Source: Paguma larvata (taxonomy: Eukaryota > Chordata > Mammalia > Carnivora > Viverridae). Taken from it: 64,000 bases of DNA. Under the pieces are notes generated by a model. It made no database searches. It worked only from the letters and a program-made list of their open reading frames with translations, and was not told the DNA's origin. The stretch spans positions 90,909,119 through 90,973,118 of the forward strand of contig CM057834.1 of NCBI GenBank assembly GCA_030068075.1, in the 5' to 3' direction. The position numbers and the translations under genes are program-made. Numbering within the stretch: the stretch's first letter is position 1; each line of letters opens with the position of its first letter. Shown piece after piece: positions 36,670 to 48,232 of this stretch.

Positions 36670-36920
36670 GCAAATGAGCGAGAAGGAAAATAAAGGAGAG
36701 AGGCAAACCAAGAAACAGATTCTTAACTATAGAGAACAATCTGATGGTTACCAGAGGGGAGGTGGGCGTGGGGGGTGACACAGTTTATGGGGACTAAGGA
36801 AGGTACTTGTGATGATCACCAGGTATTGTACGAAAGTGTTGAATCACTATATTGTACACCTGAAACTAGTATTACAATGTATGTTGACTAACAAGAATTT
36901 AAATAAAAACTTTAAACAAA
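36670..36920 (+). mobile_element. LINE-1 3' end, forward, unit C copy
   Basis: Paralogue of 7035-7275 and 25940-26195. Confidence 0.9.
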
Positions 36921-37149
36921 GAGATTATAAATTAATGCAACTTTTTGAGAGTGATTTGATAACAACTCATAATTTAATGCAATTAAAAAGTTGCACAACT
37001 TTTCAGACATGAGAATATTTAGCACAGCAGCAATATAGACATGAAAAATTGGAGAAAATGAAATATTTGTCAACACATTCATTAAACAGTGATCAGTATT
37101 TCATAAGTGAATATTAGATAAGCAATAACAAAATGTGATTGACATATTA

Positions 37150-37345
37150 TTTTATTTTTATTTGAGAGAGAGAGAGAGAGAATGTAAGCAGGGGAATGGG
37201 GCAGAGAGAGAGAGAAAGATAACTTTAAGGAGGCTCTATGGTCTGCTCCGAGCCCAATGTGGGGCTAAATCCCATGACACTGGGGACATGACCTGAGCCG
37301 AATCAAGAGTCGGTTGGTCAACTGAATGAGCCAATCAGGAACCCC
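37150..37345 (-). repeat. CAN-type SINE, reverse, private to unit C
   Basis: T-rich start, (GA)n at 37165-37180, then the complement of the body and head up to 'gaatgagccaatcagg'. Flanked by 'acatat' on both sides (37142-37147 and 37346-37351). Absent from A and B. Confidence 0.9.
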
Positions 37346-37389
37346 ACATATCATTAACAATATGGGGAAGTTTAATACCCACACAAGCA

Positions 37390-37391
<2 letters not shown>

Positions 37392-37430
<39 letters not shown>
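37392..37430. repeat. (CA)n microsatellite
   Basis: About 19 CA units. The same site in unit A (7526-7552) is a short impure CA/TG stretch. Confidence 0.95.
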
Positions 37431-37432
<2 letters not shown>

Positions 37433-37439
37433 CAAGATA

Positions 37440-40400
37440 AAGGTAGCAGGTAAAATATCATTTACTTAAAAAAATATATATAGATATTCTTGTAAACACA
37501 GAAAATTTATGTGTGAATACACTAGAAATTATAATAATAATAATTTATAATAATATTTAGCTCTAGGAAATTGATCAGGAGAATCAAGCAGATGGGGAGA
37601 GAGATATTTACACTTTACCTTATATTCTTCCATTTGATTTTTAAGTAATGACTTGTGCTAATTTCATGAAAAATGACATTGTTTTTCAATGTATAAAAGT
37701 AAATATTTTAAATGTGATTTTGCTTTTTACTCAGCACCCCAACCATTCTCACTTTGCAATATTTTGCTAATGTTAATTCTGAATATTGTTTCTTCAAGTC
37801 TGACCCCTCAATTCACGCAGCACAGGGAAGTGACCTGAGGGCATGTGAAGATCTAGAAGGGACACGTATGGCTGAACACCCAGAGTTGGGTGCATGCTGG
37901 AGGACTGAGATGGGCTGTGACATTAACAGAATGTGACACTGGAGCAGGTGGCACGTCCTCTCTATTTGTCTTTCCAGGCTTCCATTACTATGGACAAAGG
38001 GTATGTGGTGGAGAGTGTGCAGAGATCTGGGAAAATTGTGCTTCATGAAACCTTGAATGAGGAGGTTGAATGAGAACCTTGAATGAGATGAAGGAGAAGA
38101 AAATTTCGTGGCCTTTAGGTTTCTGATGTGTGTCTTGGAGAGGAGTCATCATCTTGGGGGTAGCTCAGGCTCTGTAGGGCTAAATGGAGTCAGGGAGAAG
38201 CAGAGAGCAGATCAGGGGGCTGAGTGTTCACAGCTTGTTTGTCATGATAAGGTTCTGGGAGGAAGGCAGCCTGGAAGTTGAGAAGTTCCTGACTAGGAGT
38301 TTTTAAGTTTACCTAATGCACACAACTTTTCCAGGATCTAAAATTTGATTGTCCTCAGGAGGGAAGAGTGAAAGTTTCTTCAACTTTTCCTTGACTACAT
38401 CCCTAGTGTATCTCTGAACCTGTGCAAATTATTCCTCAGTGCATAACTATCCGTCCCAAAGGATGGATAGTTAGAAGGCAGAGAGAATGGTGTTACAGCT
38501 GGAGGGAGCCAGCTGTATTCATCTCAGCACTACTTCTGGACCTTTTCCTGAACTCCTGGGTGTGGACAGTGTTCTTCACCATGAGTGGAGACAGCAGGAA
38601 AGCTGCTCTTGTCTCCCAAGCATGGCTCTTTACAAGCCATGGGTAGTCTGCATTGATGCCTGAAGTGTAATAGAACTTTCCAGTCCAATCCCTTCCCTGA
38701 TGGTGAGTGTCTTCCAGGCATGCCCCTCGGTGAAGGAGAGAGTGTGTGAGCATCATCACGGGAGGGTCTAGGCTTGGGTGCCATGTAGAATAAGGACACC
38801 TAGAGCCTGAAGAGGAGGACTAAGGCAGCTGCAGAGTGGATGATGCTCCATAAAATCATCCCTCCATAGCAAAGAGCAGCTTCACGCTGCCCAGTGCTGG
38901 CGATGGGCACACTCTCTGCCATCAGCTAGGTTCCCGTTCTCTCGTATCTCTTCATCTCTTCCATATACCTGCTTGCCGTCTTGTAGGGGATGTCTAGGAA
39001 GAGAGATTGCAGGTTGACTGGGCAGTACTTTGGAGAAAAGTGAATGGAGGGAAAGGCTGGATACTCTTTGTTTATTCATTGATTTGTTCTTTAACCTGTT
39101 AATTGGTAAAGTCACATAAAAATATTTATAGAACACATACTTTGTCAGACTCTGTTCTTGTCCCAGGTGGTAATACAAGAAAGATAAATAACTTGCTTCA
39201 AGTTACTTAATTCTAGTGTGGGATTTTGATGATGATAAATTAATAAACAAGTCAATGTATTATATGACTTGAGCTACAGATGAGAACCAATAGAAGAAAA
39301 ATACAGCCTAACAAGGTTAGAGAGTGAAATGGTGCATATATTGTTTTGAAGAAGATGTGTGGGAAAGGGGTATGGAGAGGAGATATTTGAGCAAAGACCT
39401 GCATGTGGTGAGGGAAGAAGTTCAGACCTTCTGAGAAACTCAGTATGATTTACATTGGTGTCTTCTAATATTTTTCTTACCCTAGGGCTCTAGAGAAAAT
39501 AGAGGGTCATACTATGCACTCTTTGAATTTTTCAGGTTGTTCTACAGGACTGGGATCTTAGCAGTTTGGTTAATGGGATAGGTTGCCCATTTGGAGGTCT
39601 TGTCTCCCATCTGGAACTAGAGATTTGAGACCAGGGAAATATGAAGGATTTTGCCTCTATATCACAGCTGTTTTATTATTCTGGTCCCAGCGTGGAGAGT
39701 GCAGTACAGATAGGTCTTCCTTCTGTCATCTACAGAATAGAAGAAAAAAATCTCAGAGTTAGAGGTCACTAACAGGGTAGTGGAGAGGCTCTTCCTGTCT
39801 CGAGGATATATATTCATGGATATGAGAAATGGTGGATAGCTTTCATTCTGAGAATAAGGAGAGAGAAGTTCGTAATCTACACCAGAGAGCCAGCTTCCAA
39901 AGGTCAGGAAAAGACTCAGTATTTTGTCTGAAAATAGCTCTTATGACAATGGCCTAGATAGGTCCCACTTGCTAACAACACTGCAAAGTTCATAATATAA
40001 TTGAGGCAGAAACTTAAAATGAATATACTGCAAGTGGAACCTATGTTAAAGGATACAAACAAAAGAAGTAATCATGCCTTTGTGCGATTGGCTAAGGTTG
40101 GGATTGGTATTCTTTTAACTGTTGTAATGTAGCAGGATTTTGTAGGACACGGATATAAGAGGTAAAGACGACACTTTTGGGCATTGGAGATGGAAGTATT
40201 CATGGAATAAATGAGCACTTTGTAGCCAGGGAAGTGGATAGGATGGCAGGTCAGGGAATGTTGGAGGCAGGATGGCTTGTGAATTGGGAGCCAGGGGTAC
40301 TCACAGGGTTGAATGGGTTTTCATGCCTCAGGTGTAGTGTTGTGGCCATTGCTCATCTTGGGCATTTACATTCACCTTCACATATTATATATCTCATTCA

Positions 40401-40540
40401 TAAAACATTTAACACCAAGCTTGTATAAAATTAGTAGCATTATGTTGTGAAGTCTAAGAGTAGGATATATTTCTTCAAATTGGAATTGTCTTTATGCTTT
40501 CTATAGTCAGAAATTTGTTTTCCATCTTTTGCTGTTTAGA
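37440..40540. other. Upstream conserved block of unit C, no gene recognised
   Basis: Counterpart of 7560-10660, including a reverse L2-like remnant at 39105-39430. The part at 37725-38480 is almost identical to unit B, while the parts just before and after are closer to A. Confidence 0.5.
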
Positions 40541-40547
40541 TTTCACA

Positions 40548-40549
40548 AG
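40548..40549 (+). other. Probable 3' splice site before the OR coding exon, unit C
   Basis: Tract 'ttttgctgtttag' identical to unit A, with AG 20 bases before 'cagaactaaatg' as in the other copies. Confidence 0.45.
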
Positions 40550-40569
40550 GAACAAGAGCTCAGAACTAA

Positions 40570-41514
40570 ATGTTGGGGAATCGCTCTAGTGCCACTGAAT
40601 TTTATCTCCTTGGCTTCCCTGGCTCCCAAGAACTACATCATATTCTCTTTGCTATCTTCTTCTTCTTCTACTCCATGACATTAATGGGAAACATGGTCAT
40701 CATCGTGATTGTCTGTGTTGATAGACGTCTGCAGTCCCCCATGTATTTCTTCCTTGGTCATCTCTCTGCCTTGGAGATCTTGGTTACAACTATTATCGTA
40801 CCTGTGATGCTTTGGGGGCTGCTACTCCCTGGGATGCAGACAATATCTCTGGCTGCATGTGTCACCCAGCTCTTCCTGTACCTTGCTTTAGGGACCACGG
40901 AGTTTGCATTACTGGGAGCGATGGCTGTGGACCGTTACGTGGCTGTCTGTAACCCTCTGAGGTACAACATCATTATGAACAGCCGCACCTGCATCTGGGT
41001 GGTCATTATGTCATGGGTGTTTGGGTTCCTTTTTCAAATCTGGCCTGTTTATGCCACATTTCAGCTTACCTTCTGCAAATCAAATGTGGTGAACAACTTC
41101 TTCTGTGACCGAGCACAACTGCTCAAACTGTCCTGTGATAATACCCTTTTTATAGAGTTCATCCTATTCTTAATGGCTGTTTTTGTCCTTTTTGGTTCTT
41201 TGATCCCTACAATCATCTCCTACACCTATATCATCTCCACCATCCTCAAGATCCCCTCAGCCTCTGGCCGGAGGAAAGCCTTCTCTACTTGTGCCTCTCA
41301 CTTCACTTGTGTCGTGATTGGGTATGGCAGTTGCTTGTTCCTCTATGTGAAACCCAAGCAAACTCAAGCAGCCGATTACAATAGGGTGGTGTCCTTGATG
41401 GTTTCAGTAGTTACTCCTTTCCTCAACCCATTCATCTTCACTCTCCGAAATGACAAAGTCATAGAAGCCCTTCGGGATGGAGTGAAACAATGCTGTCAAC
41501 TATTCAGGAATTAG
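40570..41514 (+). CDS. OR9A4: Olfactory receptor OR9A4-like, unit C
   Basis: Intact 314-residue odorant receptor with NRS sequon 4-6, PMYFFL 57-62, MAVDRYVAVC 118-127, SY 217-218, KAFSTCASH 236-244 and NPFIF 286-290. It differs from the unit A protein at 22 positions, not evenly spread: I75 and V79, then F155, Q156, V160, then K186, V206, and a dense group from S254 to the C-terminus (D269, V274, S279, V297, L301, G304, V305, Q307, F312, R313, N314). These residues match human OR9A4 as I remember it, and the next gene downstream is CLEC5A as in human, so OR9A4 is the best name. The first 249 codons are otherwise close to identical to A and B at the DNA level. This suggests the gene is a mosaic made by conversion with its neighbours. 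The frame is open and the gene is expected to be functional. Confidence 0.95.
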   Translation: MLGNRSSATEFYLLGFPGSQELHHILFAIFFFFYSMTLMGNMVIIVIVCVDRRLQSPMYFFLGHLSALEILVTTIIVPVMLWGLLLPGMQTISLAACVTQLFLYLALGTTEFALLGAMAVDRYVAVCNPLRYNIIMNSRTCIWVVIMSWVFGFLFQIWPVYATFQLTFCKSNVVNNFFCDRAQLLKLSCDNTLFIEFILFLMAVFVLFGSLIPTIISYTYIISTILKIPSASGRRKAFSTCASHFTCVVIGYGSCLFLYVKPKQTQAADYNRVVSLMVSVVTPFLNPFIFTLRNDKVIEALRDGVKQCCQLFRN

Positions 41515-41559
41515 TCTTGTCTTAATTATAGATTCTATAATGCTCTGAAAAAGCATACT

Positions 41560-42057
41560 CATCTTTGATCTGCATCATAACCATCACCAAATAATCTGTG
41601 TGCAACAAAAGTCTTTTAAGTTATGGCCATGGTTGGTTGTTATTACAAAATTCACTTTATTTTGAACATATATCTACACATGTATGTATATGTGTATAAG
41701 ATAGATATAGATAGTTATAGATATACATACTGTTCTCAGAATAGGATACATTTCACAATAAAACGTTTAAAAATTAAATGTAAAAATAATATGTGTGTGT
41801 GTGATATTTATATTTCTGAACAGGAAAAGCTAGGAAAAATATTCCCCAACAGCAGAATGGAATGACTACTTGGTTCTAGGTTACTGATTCATCTCTTCAT
41901 GTAAAATACCCTGTGGTTTAGGTTCTCTGACTGTGTAATCTCCCTATTCCTTCCCTGGCTCAAACATATTCTCTCTCTCTCAACAGACACAACAAGACTA
42001 TTCTTTCAATTCTACAAATGCGACATTTCTAATTTCAGTGATAGATATGAAGACCTA
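41560..42057. other. 3' flank of OR9A4-like gene
   Basis: Likely 3' UTR and flank. Contains AT-rich low-complexity sequence near 41690-41720 and a TG run near 41790-41800. No gene. Confidence 0.5.
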
Positions 42058-42200
42058 AGGCACTGCCTCTCAAACTTTAATGTGCATTTCAATCACCAGG
42101 GGATCTTGTTGACATGCACATTGTAATTCAGGAGTCTGGACTAAGGCTGGAGGGTCTACATTTCTAATCAGCTCCAGCTGATGTTGATGCCTTTGGGGGT
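42058..42200. repeat. MER5A-like hAT DNA transposon remnant
   Basis: 'ctcaaactttaatgtgcatt', 'atcaccaggggatcttgtt', 'ggtctacatttctaatcagc' and 'ctgatgttgatgc' follow the MER5A order. Confidence 0.8.
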
Positions 42201-42869
42201 GAGGGTGGGGGAAGGATTACCTCTGCCCTTGGTTTCCTGTTCCAAAGTCCAGTTGCCTTAGTACTTCTCTGCATATTTTCTTGACTGGCCTAATTCCACA
42301 ATTCTGGACACCTTTAAAATCCGAGAAATTTTTTTTTTTTTTAAACAAACACATCTCTAATTGGTAGACTTCCTCAGGATGTGGGAGGAAGATCTAGGTA
42401 AGGTGGTATTCTCTCACCTGAAAGCACCCATATCATGGTGCCTGCCGCCTAAAGGATATGGGACAACAACAGAGCTGCTGTGACAAGGGGTAGCTGGCCC
42501 TGCTGGGCCCCTGGGCTCTGGAGGAGTGTGGAGAGGGCAGAAGAAGAGGCAGCCTCTGGTCCCTCTCACATTCCTCAGTCCTTTCAAGGTCCATGTTACC
42601 TGGCCCCTGCTTCCTATCCCCTTCAGTTGTTCATCCTCTCTTGCCCATTTTCTTTCCTGATTCTTCTTTGTAGCTCCCTTTCTGTGACTCCAGTTCCCCA
42701 TTTCATTTCTGGGTTCCTTGTTGCCTTTCCCACTCATAGACCCAAGCTTAGTGTGCTGTCCTCCAGCTTCCCATGAGGCAGACCTCGCCCCTCTTCACCA
42801 GCACCACGAACCTCACTCTCTCTCTCCCTGGTCAGCCTGACTTTGGTTCCAATCAGTGTTTCCATTTCT
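42201..42869. other. Single-copy, moderately GC-rich sequence, no gene recognised
   Basis: Open frames of about 100 codons on both strands at 42414-42776 overlap each other and show no domain. Weak similarity to the unit A 3' flank (12430-12580) suggests an old paralogous flank. Confidence 0.4.
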
Positions 42870-43285
42870 TATGTCATAAGCACAAATATTATCCACTATA
42901 ACATTTTTGTAATAACAAAATATCGATAACCAAATAGGGTATGGGTAGGTGACTTGTTAAATTGTTTCACTCATACAATGAAATACTATGCAGCCATAAA
43001 AAGAATATTAAAAGCTCTTTCTCCAATGATTAAAAATGATCCCAACCTGTATTGTTAAGTGAGAAAAGCAAAGTGCATTGAAGTTAGTATTCACTTTTGT
43101 GTAAAAAAGTAGAAATAATGTATATTTATATTTGCTTGTGGACAATGTTGTAAGAAATTAAGAAGTAACCACTTCTGTGGGCAGACAGAATGGGAAAAGA
43201 ATGAGACTTTTTACTGTTCTCCTTCTAATATTTCTCTGTTATTTTTGTAACCATGTGTAGTTATTACCCACAAAAATAAAACAAT
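42870..43285 (+). mobile_element. Old LINE-1 (L1M-type) 3' end, forward
   Basis: 'aaatactatgcagccataaa', 'ttgttaagtgagaaaagcaa', 'atatttgcttgtgg' and 'acccacaaaaataaaac' in L1 order. Confidence 0.8.
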
Positions 43286-44414
43286 CAATCTCATTTACGT
43301 GTTTTAAGGGATGTAGTAACTCAATCTAACCTTTTTATTTATTCAGGTATTTATTTTGTCTGTTATTCAGGAGCACCTGCTTATATATATGAATACATTT
43401 CTCTAACTGGAAGATATTTGGTAGGTGGAGCCTTCTGTTAAATTAAAGTATTTTGGAAAATATTTCTGGAGCATAACATAGAAGCCAGGAGCTCAAGAAG
43501 AATATCAAGGGAAGGAGGCCTGTGTAGAAGTGACTATGTACTTTCTTGAACTTAGGGCCTCAGTTAGTGTGTCTAGCAGGAAAAAAAATATCACTCTCAT
43601 CAGAAGAGAAGAGGCTGTTCCCTTCTAAAGAATCTTGCTGTGTCATACAGTACTTACTTGACCTGTATACTAGGTAATTAGAACCAGAGAGAACTATCCA
43701 TCTAGAGCTCCAAACTCCAAAGCAGTGTAGCACTGAGTTAAATGCTAGAGAAGCCCAGTGCTTAAACTTCCTACCCCCAACTTTTCAGGAAATAATTTCC
43801 TGCTGTGCTCAATACTTCTCTCTACTTCTCAAAATTGATTGCAGAAATGCTTGATGTATATGTATAATGTGAACAGTAATAATGATATTAACAACCAATA
43901 CTTCATATTATGCCTATCGGGAGCACTTTTCACATCTAGCCCTAAGGATTTACTGTTGACTTCACCAAAAAGGGACCTACCTGACATCCAAGTACATGCA
44001 TGGACAACTCAGAAATTGTGAGGAGTTATTCCCAATTGGATGTAATTTGACCCGTGAAAGTAGACGCCAGTAGATAATTTTTCCCCTTTTCCCCTCTGAG
44101 GGACAGTTATGCAACAGAATTTATACATATTCTAAGGTGTAAATAGTTCCAAAGAGCATTCAATTAGTTGCACTTAGTGGCAGCAAGCTTGATAAAGCAT
44201 CCTTTATTGGTTTTACAGTGTTCCATGGTTCATATCTTTTGTCACTCATGTCTGCTCTCATGGACTATATTCCCCAATTAATAGTTGATAAATCCTTGGC
44301 TTCCTGAGGAACCCAAGCTAAGAAATACTGCCTAAGTCTGACTCTTAATTCTTACTACTAAACAAAGAACTCATTTAAAACCATGAAAGAACTCCCTAGG
44401 GTAAGTTATTACCC
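43286..44414. other. Intergenic, nothing recognised
   Basis: No reading frame above about 60 codons and no repeat family I can name. Confidence 0.5.
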
Positions 44415-44565
44415 TACTATTATTACTCAAGGAACTCTGGCACAGAGACAGTAAGTGACTTATCCAAAGTCACATTGTTAGTAATGCAAAGGCTCAGGAT
44501 CCAAACCTTGGCAATCTGGCTCCAGTTTATTCTCTTAACCACTATGCTAGATAGTCTACACTGCT
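44415..44565 (-). repeat. MIR SINE
   Basis: Complement orientation of the MIR core: 'ctggcacagagacagtaagt', 'gacttatccaaagtcacatt', 'tctggctccagtttattctc' and 'ttaaccactatgctag'. Confidence 0.9.
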
Positions 44566-44999
44566 AAATCACGAAATGCTCCTTGTATATCTTTATCTGA
44601 GCTACTTGTTATTTATTCTTGTATCAGTCAGGGTAGTCTAGGTTATGTTATGGTAAAAGTAGTCTCAAAATCCTTGTATCCCACAACAACAAATGTTTAT
44701 TTTTGTTCTTATTATTTGTCTGCTATGGATCAGTTGGTCCTCTGCCCTGTACCATCTTTATTTCAGTTTTAGGATATTGGGGCAGTCTCTAACTGGAACT
44801 TGGCTGGTCTTGAGATAATGGGAAAAGAGTTTGGCAAATCATGGTCACATTCACCTAAGTAAGTGACCAGACCAAGCTGTCAGTATTAATGCCTAATTTC
44901 AACCTAGAACTACAAAATTATACATATCTGAAAAAATTAGCTTTATATGTTGTAATTTTCTTTGATTGTTGTATAGTCTGTTTTTCTTCCAGAACCTAG

Positions 45000-46620
45000 A
45001 TACATACTTATACATGGTTTAAAGAAGGGAAAAACTCATATGGTATTTGTCTTCCTTTGACTTATTTTGCTTAGCATATTATTCTAGTTCCATCCATGTT
45101 GTTGCAAATAGCAAGATTTCATTCTTCTTGACTGCTGAGTAGTATTTCACATCTTCTTTATTCATTCTTCAGTTGATGGACATTTGGGCACTTTCCATAA
45201 TTTGTCTATTGTTATTAGTGCTGCTATAAACATTGGGATGCAAGTGTTCCTTCGAATCAACATTTTTGTATCCTTTGGATAAATAGCTAGTAGTGCAATT
45301 GCTGGGTGATTGGGTAGTCCTATTTTTAATTTTTTGCAGAACCTCCGTGCTGTTTTCCAGAGTGACTGTACCAGTTTGCATTCCCACCAGCAGTGCAAGG
45401 GGGTTTCCCTTTCTCTACGTCCTCACCAACACCTATTGTTTCCTGAATTGTAATTTTAGCCATTCTGAGAGGTGTGAGGTGGTATCTCATTGTGGTTTTG
45501 ATATGTATTTCTCTGACGAGTGATGTTGAGTATCTTTTCATGTGTCTGTTAGTCATCTGGATGTCTTCTTTGGAAAAGTGTCTATTCATGTCTTCTGCCC
45601 ATTTATTCACTGGATTGTTTGGTTTTTGGGTGTTGACTTTGGTAAGTTCTTTATAGATTTTTGGATATTAACCCTTTATAAGGTATATCATTTACAAATA
45701 ATCTTCTCCCATTCTGTCAGTTTTCTTTTAGTTTTGTTGATTGTTTCCTTCACTGTGCAGAAGCTTTTTATCTTAATGAGGTCCCAATAGTTCATTATTG
45801 GTTTTGTTTCTCTTGCCTCTGGGATATGTCTAGTAGGAAGTTGCTGAAGCCAAGGTCAAAGAGGTTGCTGCCTGTTTTCTCGTCTAGAATTTTTTTTTAA
45901 GTTTAATTTATTTATTTTGAGAGAGAGAGAGGGAGGGAGAGAGAGGATCCCAAGAAGGTTCCACACTGTCAGCATAGAGCCTGGTTATGGGGCTCAAACT
46001 CATAAACCACAAGATCATGACCTTAACTGAAATCAAGAGTTGGACACTTAATTTACTGAGCCACCCAGGTGCCCGTCTCCTCCAGGATTTTGGTGGTTTA
46101 TTGTCTCATATTTAGGTCTTTCATCTATTTTGAATTTATTTTTGTGTGTGGTGTTAGAAACTGGTCCTGGTTCATTCTTCCACATGTCACTGTCCAGTTT
46201 TCTCAACATCATTTGCTGAAGAGACTTTTTTCTATTGATATTCTTTCCTGCTTTGTCAAAGATTAGTTGACCATGTATTTGTGGGTCCATTTCTTGGTTC
46301 TCTATTCTGTTCCATTGATCTATGTGTCTGTTTTTGTGGCAGTGCCATACTGTCTTGATGATTACAGCTTTCTGATACAGCTTGAATTCCGGAATTGTGA
46401 TGCCTTCAGGTCTTGTTTTGTTTTCTTTTGTTTTATTTCAACATTACTTTGGCTTTTGGGGGTCTTTTCTGGTTCCATACAAATTTTAGAATATTTGTTC
46501 TAGCTCTGTGAAGAACATTGGTGTTGTTTCAATTGGGATTTCATTGAATATGTAGATTGCTTAGGGCAGTATCAACATTTTAACAATATTTGTTCTTCCA
46601 ATCCACATACAGGCTTTATT
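45000..46620 (-). mobile_element. LINE-1, reverse, 3' part, split by a SINE
   Basis: Complement of L1 3' UTR and ORF2 C-terminal half: 'tgttgcaaatagcaagattt', 'ttgatggacatttgggcact', 'gattacagctttctgatac'. Several open frames of 70-95 codons on the reverse strand are ORF2 pieces (for example 45326-45610). A SINE sits at 45898-46073. Confidence 0.85.
45898..46073 (-). repeat. CAN-type SINE, reverse, inside L1
   Basis: Complement with T-rich start, (GA)n, 'tgtcagcatagagcctgg' and head complement 'tgagccacccaggtgccc'. Confidence 0.92.
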
Positions 46621-46681
46621 TTTGAGGTGATCCTTGCAAATATCTGTGAATATACCAAAAAGCATTTAATTGTGCACTTTA

Positions 46682-46775
46682 TTTATTTTTTATATTATTT
46701 ATTGTCAAATTGGTTTCCATACAACACCCAGTGCTCATCCCAACAAGCGTCCTCCTCAAATGCCTATCATAATCA
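46682..46775 (-). mobile_element. Very short LINE-1 3' end, reverse
   Basis: 'attgtcaaattggtttccat' and 'acacccagtgctcatcccaa' are the complement of the L1 3' UTR. Flanked by a 9-base duplication 'tgcacttta' at 46673-46681 and 46776-46784. Confidence 0.85.
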
Positions 46776-46784
46776 TGCACTTTA

Positions 46785-48230
46785 AATGGATGAGTTTTGT
46801 GCTATGTGAATTATATCTCAATAAAATTTTTAAAAATAGTACGCTAGATGTTGAAAAAGTTTTATAAAGAAAAGTGAACTAGGAGTGCATGAGAGCATCT
46901 GTTTAGGGAGTCTTGAAATTTTAAGGGTTGTCAGGGAAAGCTTGAGAGAGTAAAGTACTAAGCCCTTTGGATACGTGTTACAGAACATTCCAGGAATAGT
47001 GAACAACAAATGGAGAGACCCTTAGGCAAGCATAGGTAAAGATGCTGGAATGGGGCAAGCAAAGGGGAGTGTATTAAATCAAAGAAGTAATTAGGATTTA
47101 GATAATGTAGAGCCTTGTAAGCTTTTAAAAGACTTTTGCCTTTCCCAGGAGGGAGTTAGAAAGTATTTCAGATTGTTTAAAAAGAGTGACAGAATCTGTC
47201 CAATGTTTTAACAAGATTATTCTGACTGCTACACAGACATTTGATTAAAGGACAGTAAAAGAGAAGGAGGGAGACCACTTAGGAGATTATATCAGTTACC
47301 TTCTGCTGTATAAAAGTCAAATATAAAATTCCTGTGGCATACAACAATAAACTTTTGTTTTTATGCTTTAGGGTTTGAGCCTATCAAGGCTAGGCTCAGC
47401 TTGTGACTCTGCTAATCTCAGGTCAGCTTGTGTGTGAGTCTAAGGTTTGGGTGGCAGTTGACTGATCTAGGCTGGTTCCACACCGATGTCTCAACTAGGG
47501 TATCTCTCCTCTTCTTCCTGGACCATCAGGCTTTCCTGAGCACTTCTTCCTATAACAGTGGCAGAACATAAAAAAACACAGATGGAAATCCTGAAGGCCT
47601 CCTGAGATGTGAGCTGAGAACTGGCACACTGAAGTTTTGGTCTCATTCTGTTGATCAAAGTCAGTTACACTGAACAATCCAGAATCAATGTATGGAGAAG
47701 TACACCACTTGAGGAAATCAGGGCGGGAAGGAGTTGACCAATACGGCCTTAATGTTTCACTTGCTTCTCTGAACTTTACATAGGCTTCTTCCTGACTCCA
47801 GGCCTTTGCCATCCCTCTTCTTAGATTATTTACTTTAGAACACTTATAATTGTAAATTCTTTTTCTGTACCCTTTACAGACTTAGGAGTGGCTCAGTGTG
47901 CTCACCCCATTGATCATTCTCTCCCAATTAATGTCCTTCAGTACTTTTCTGATAGCTCATCTCAGTGCTTAAAAACTCTCCCCTTCTTTGTTTTAGTGGA
48001 GTTGAATTCAGGCTGAGTTCTGGCTCCCCTCTCCTACTGCAATAACCTTGAATAAAGTCTTCTTTGCTGTTTAACTTTTTCTGGGGGCAATTTTTGCTTT
48101 GATGAGTGAGAAGTGAATATTTTCAATAGTCTAATTTACCACAAAGACTCTTATAATAATGTAACCTAGACATGATAAGCCCCTGGATCAGAATAATAGC
48201 AGTGAAAGAGTGGAGTGGTCTGTTTTTAAA
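46785..48230. other. Intergenic with unnamed old repeats
   Basis: 46900-47270 ('acattccaggaatagtgaac', 'tagagccttgtaagctttt', 'aagattattctgactgct') and 47290-47500 ('cagttaccttctgctgtata') follow mammal-wide repeat patterns I cannot name safely. 47870-48080 ends in 'cttgaataaagtcttctttg', which could be the end of an old LTR. The 105-codon reverse frame at 47495-47812 has no recognisable domain. Confidence 0.4.
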
Positions 48231-48232
48231 TA

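Larger units (their letters stand above)
33045..41560 (+). repeat. Tandem segmental duplication, unit C
   Basis: Collinear with A and B from the L1 start through the OR gene. Beyond the coding region similarity falls sharply but weak collinearity continues to about 42720. Private insertions: SINEs at 36449-36660 and 37150-37345 and an expanded CA microsatellite. Parts of the unit resemble A and others B (see findings). Confidence 0.8.

Noticed and set aside
37392..37430. CA repeat considered as a regulatory Z-DNA element
   Set aside because: It is an ordinary microsatellite expansion at a site that is short in unit A; no evidence of function.
42414..42776. Overlapping ~100-codon frames on both strands in GC-richer DNA
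   Set aside because: No domain, no splice context and mutual overlap; chance frames in CT/GA-rich sequence.
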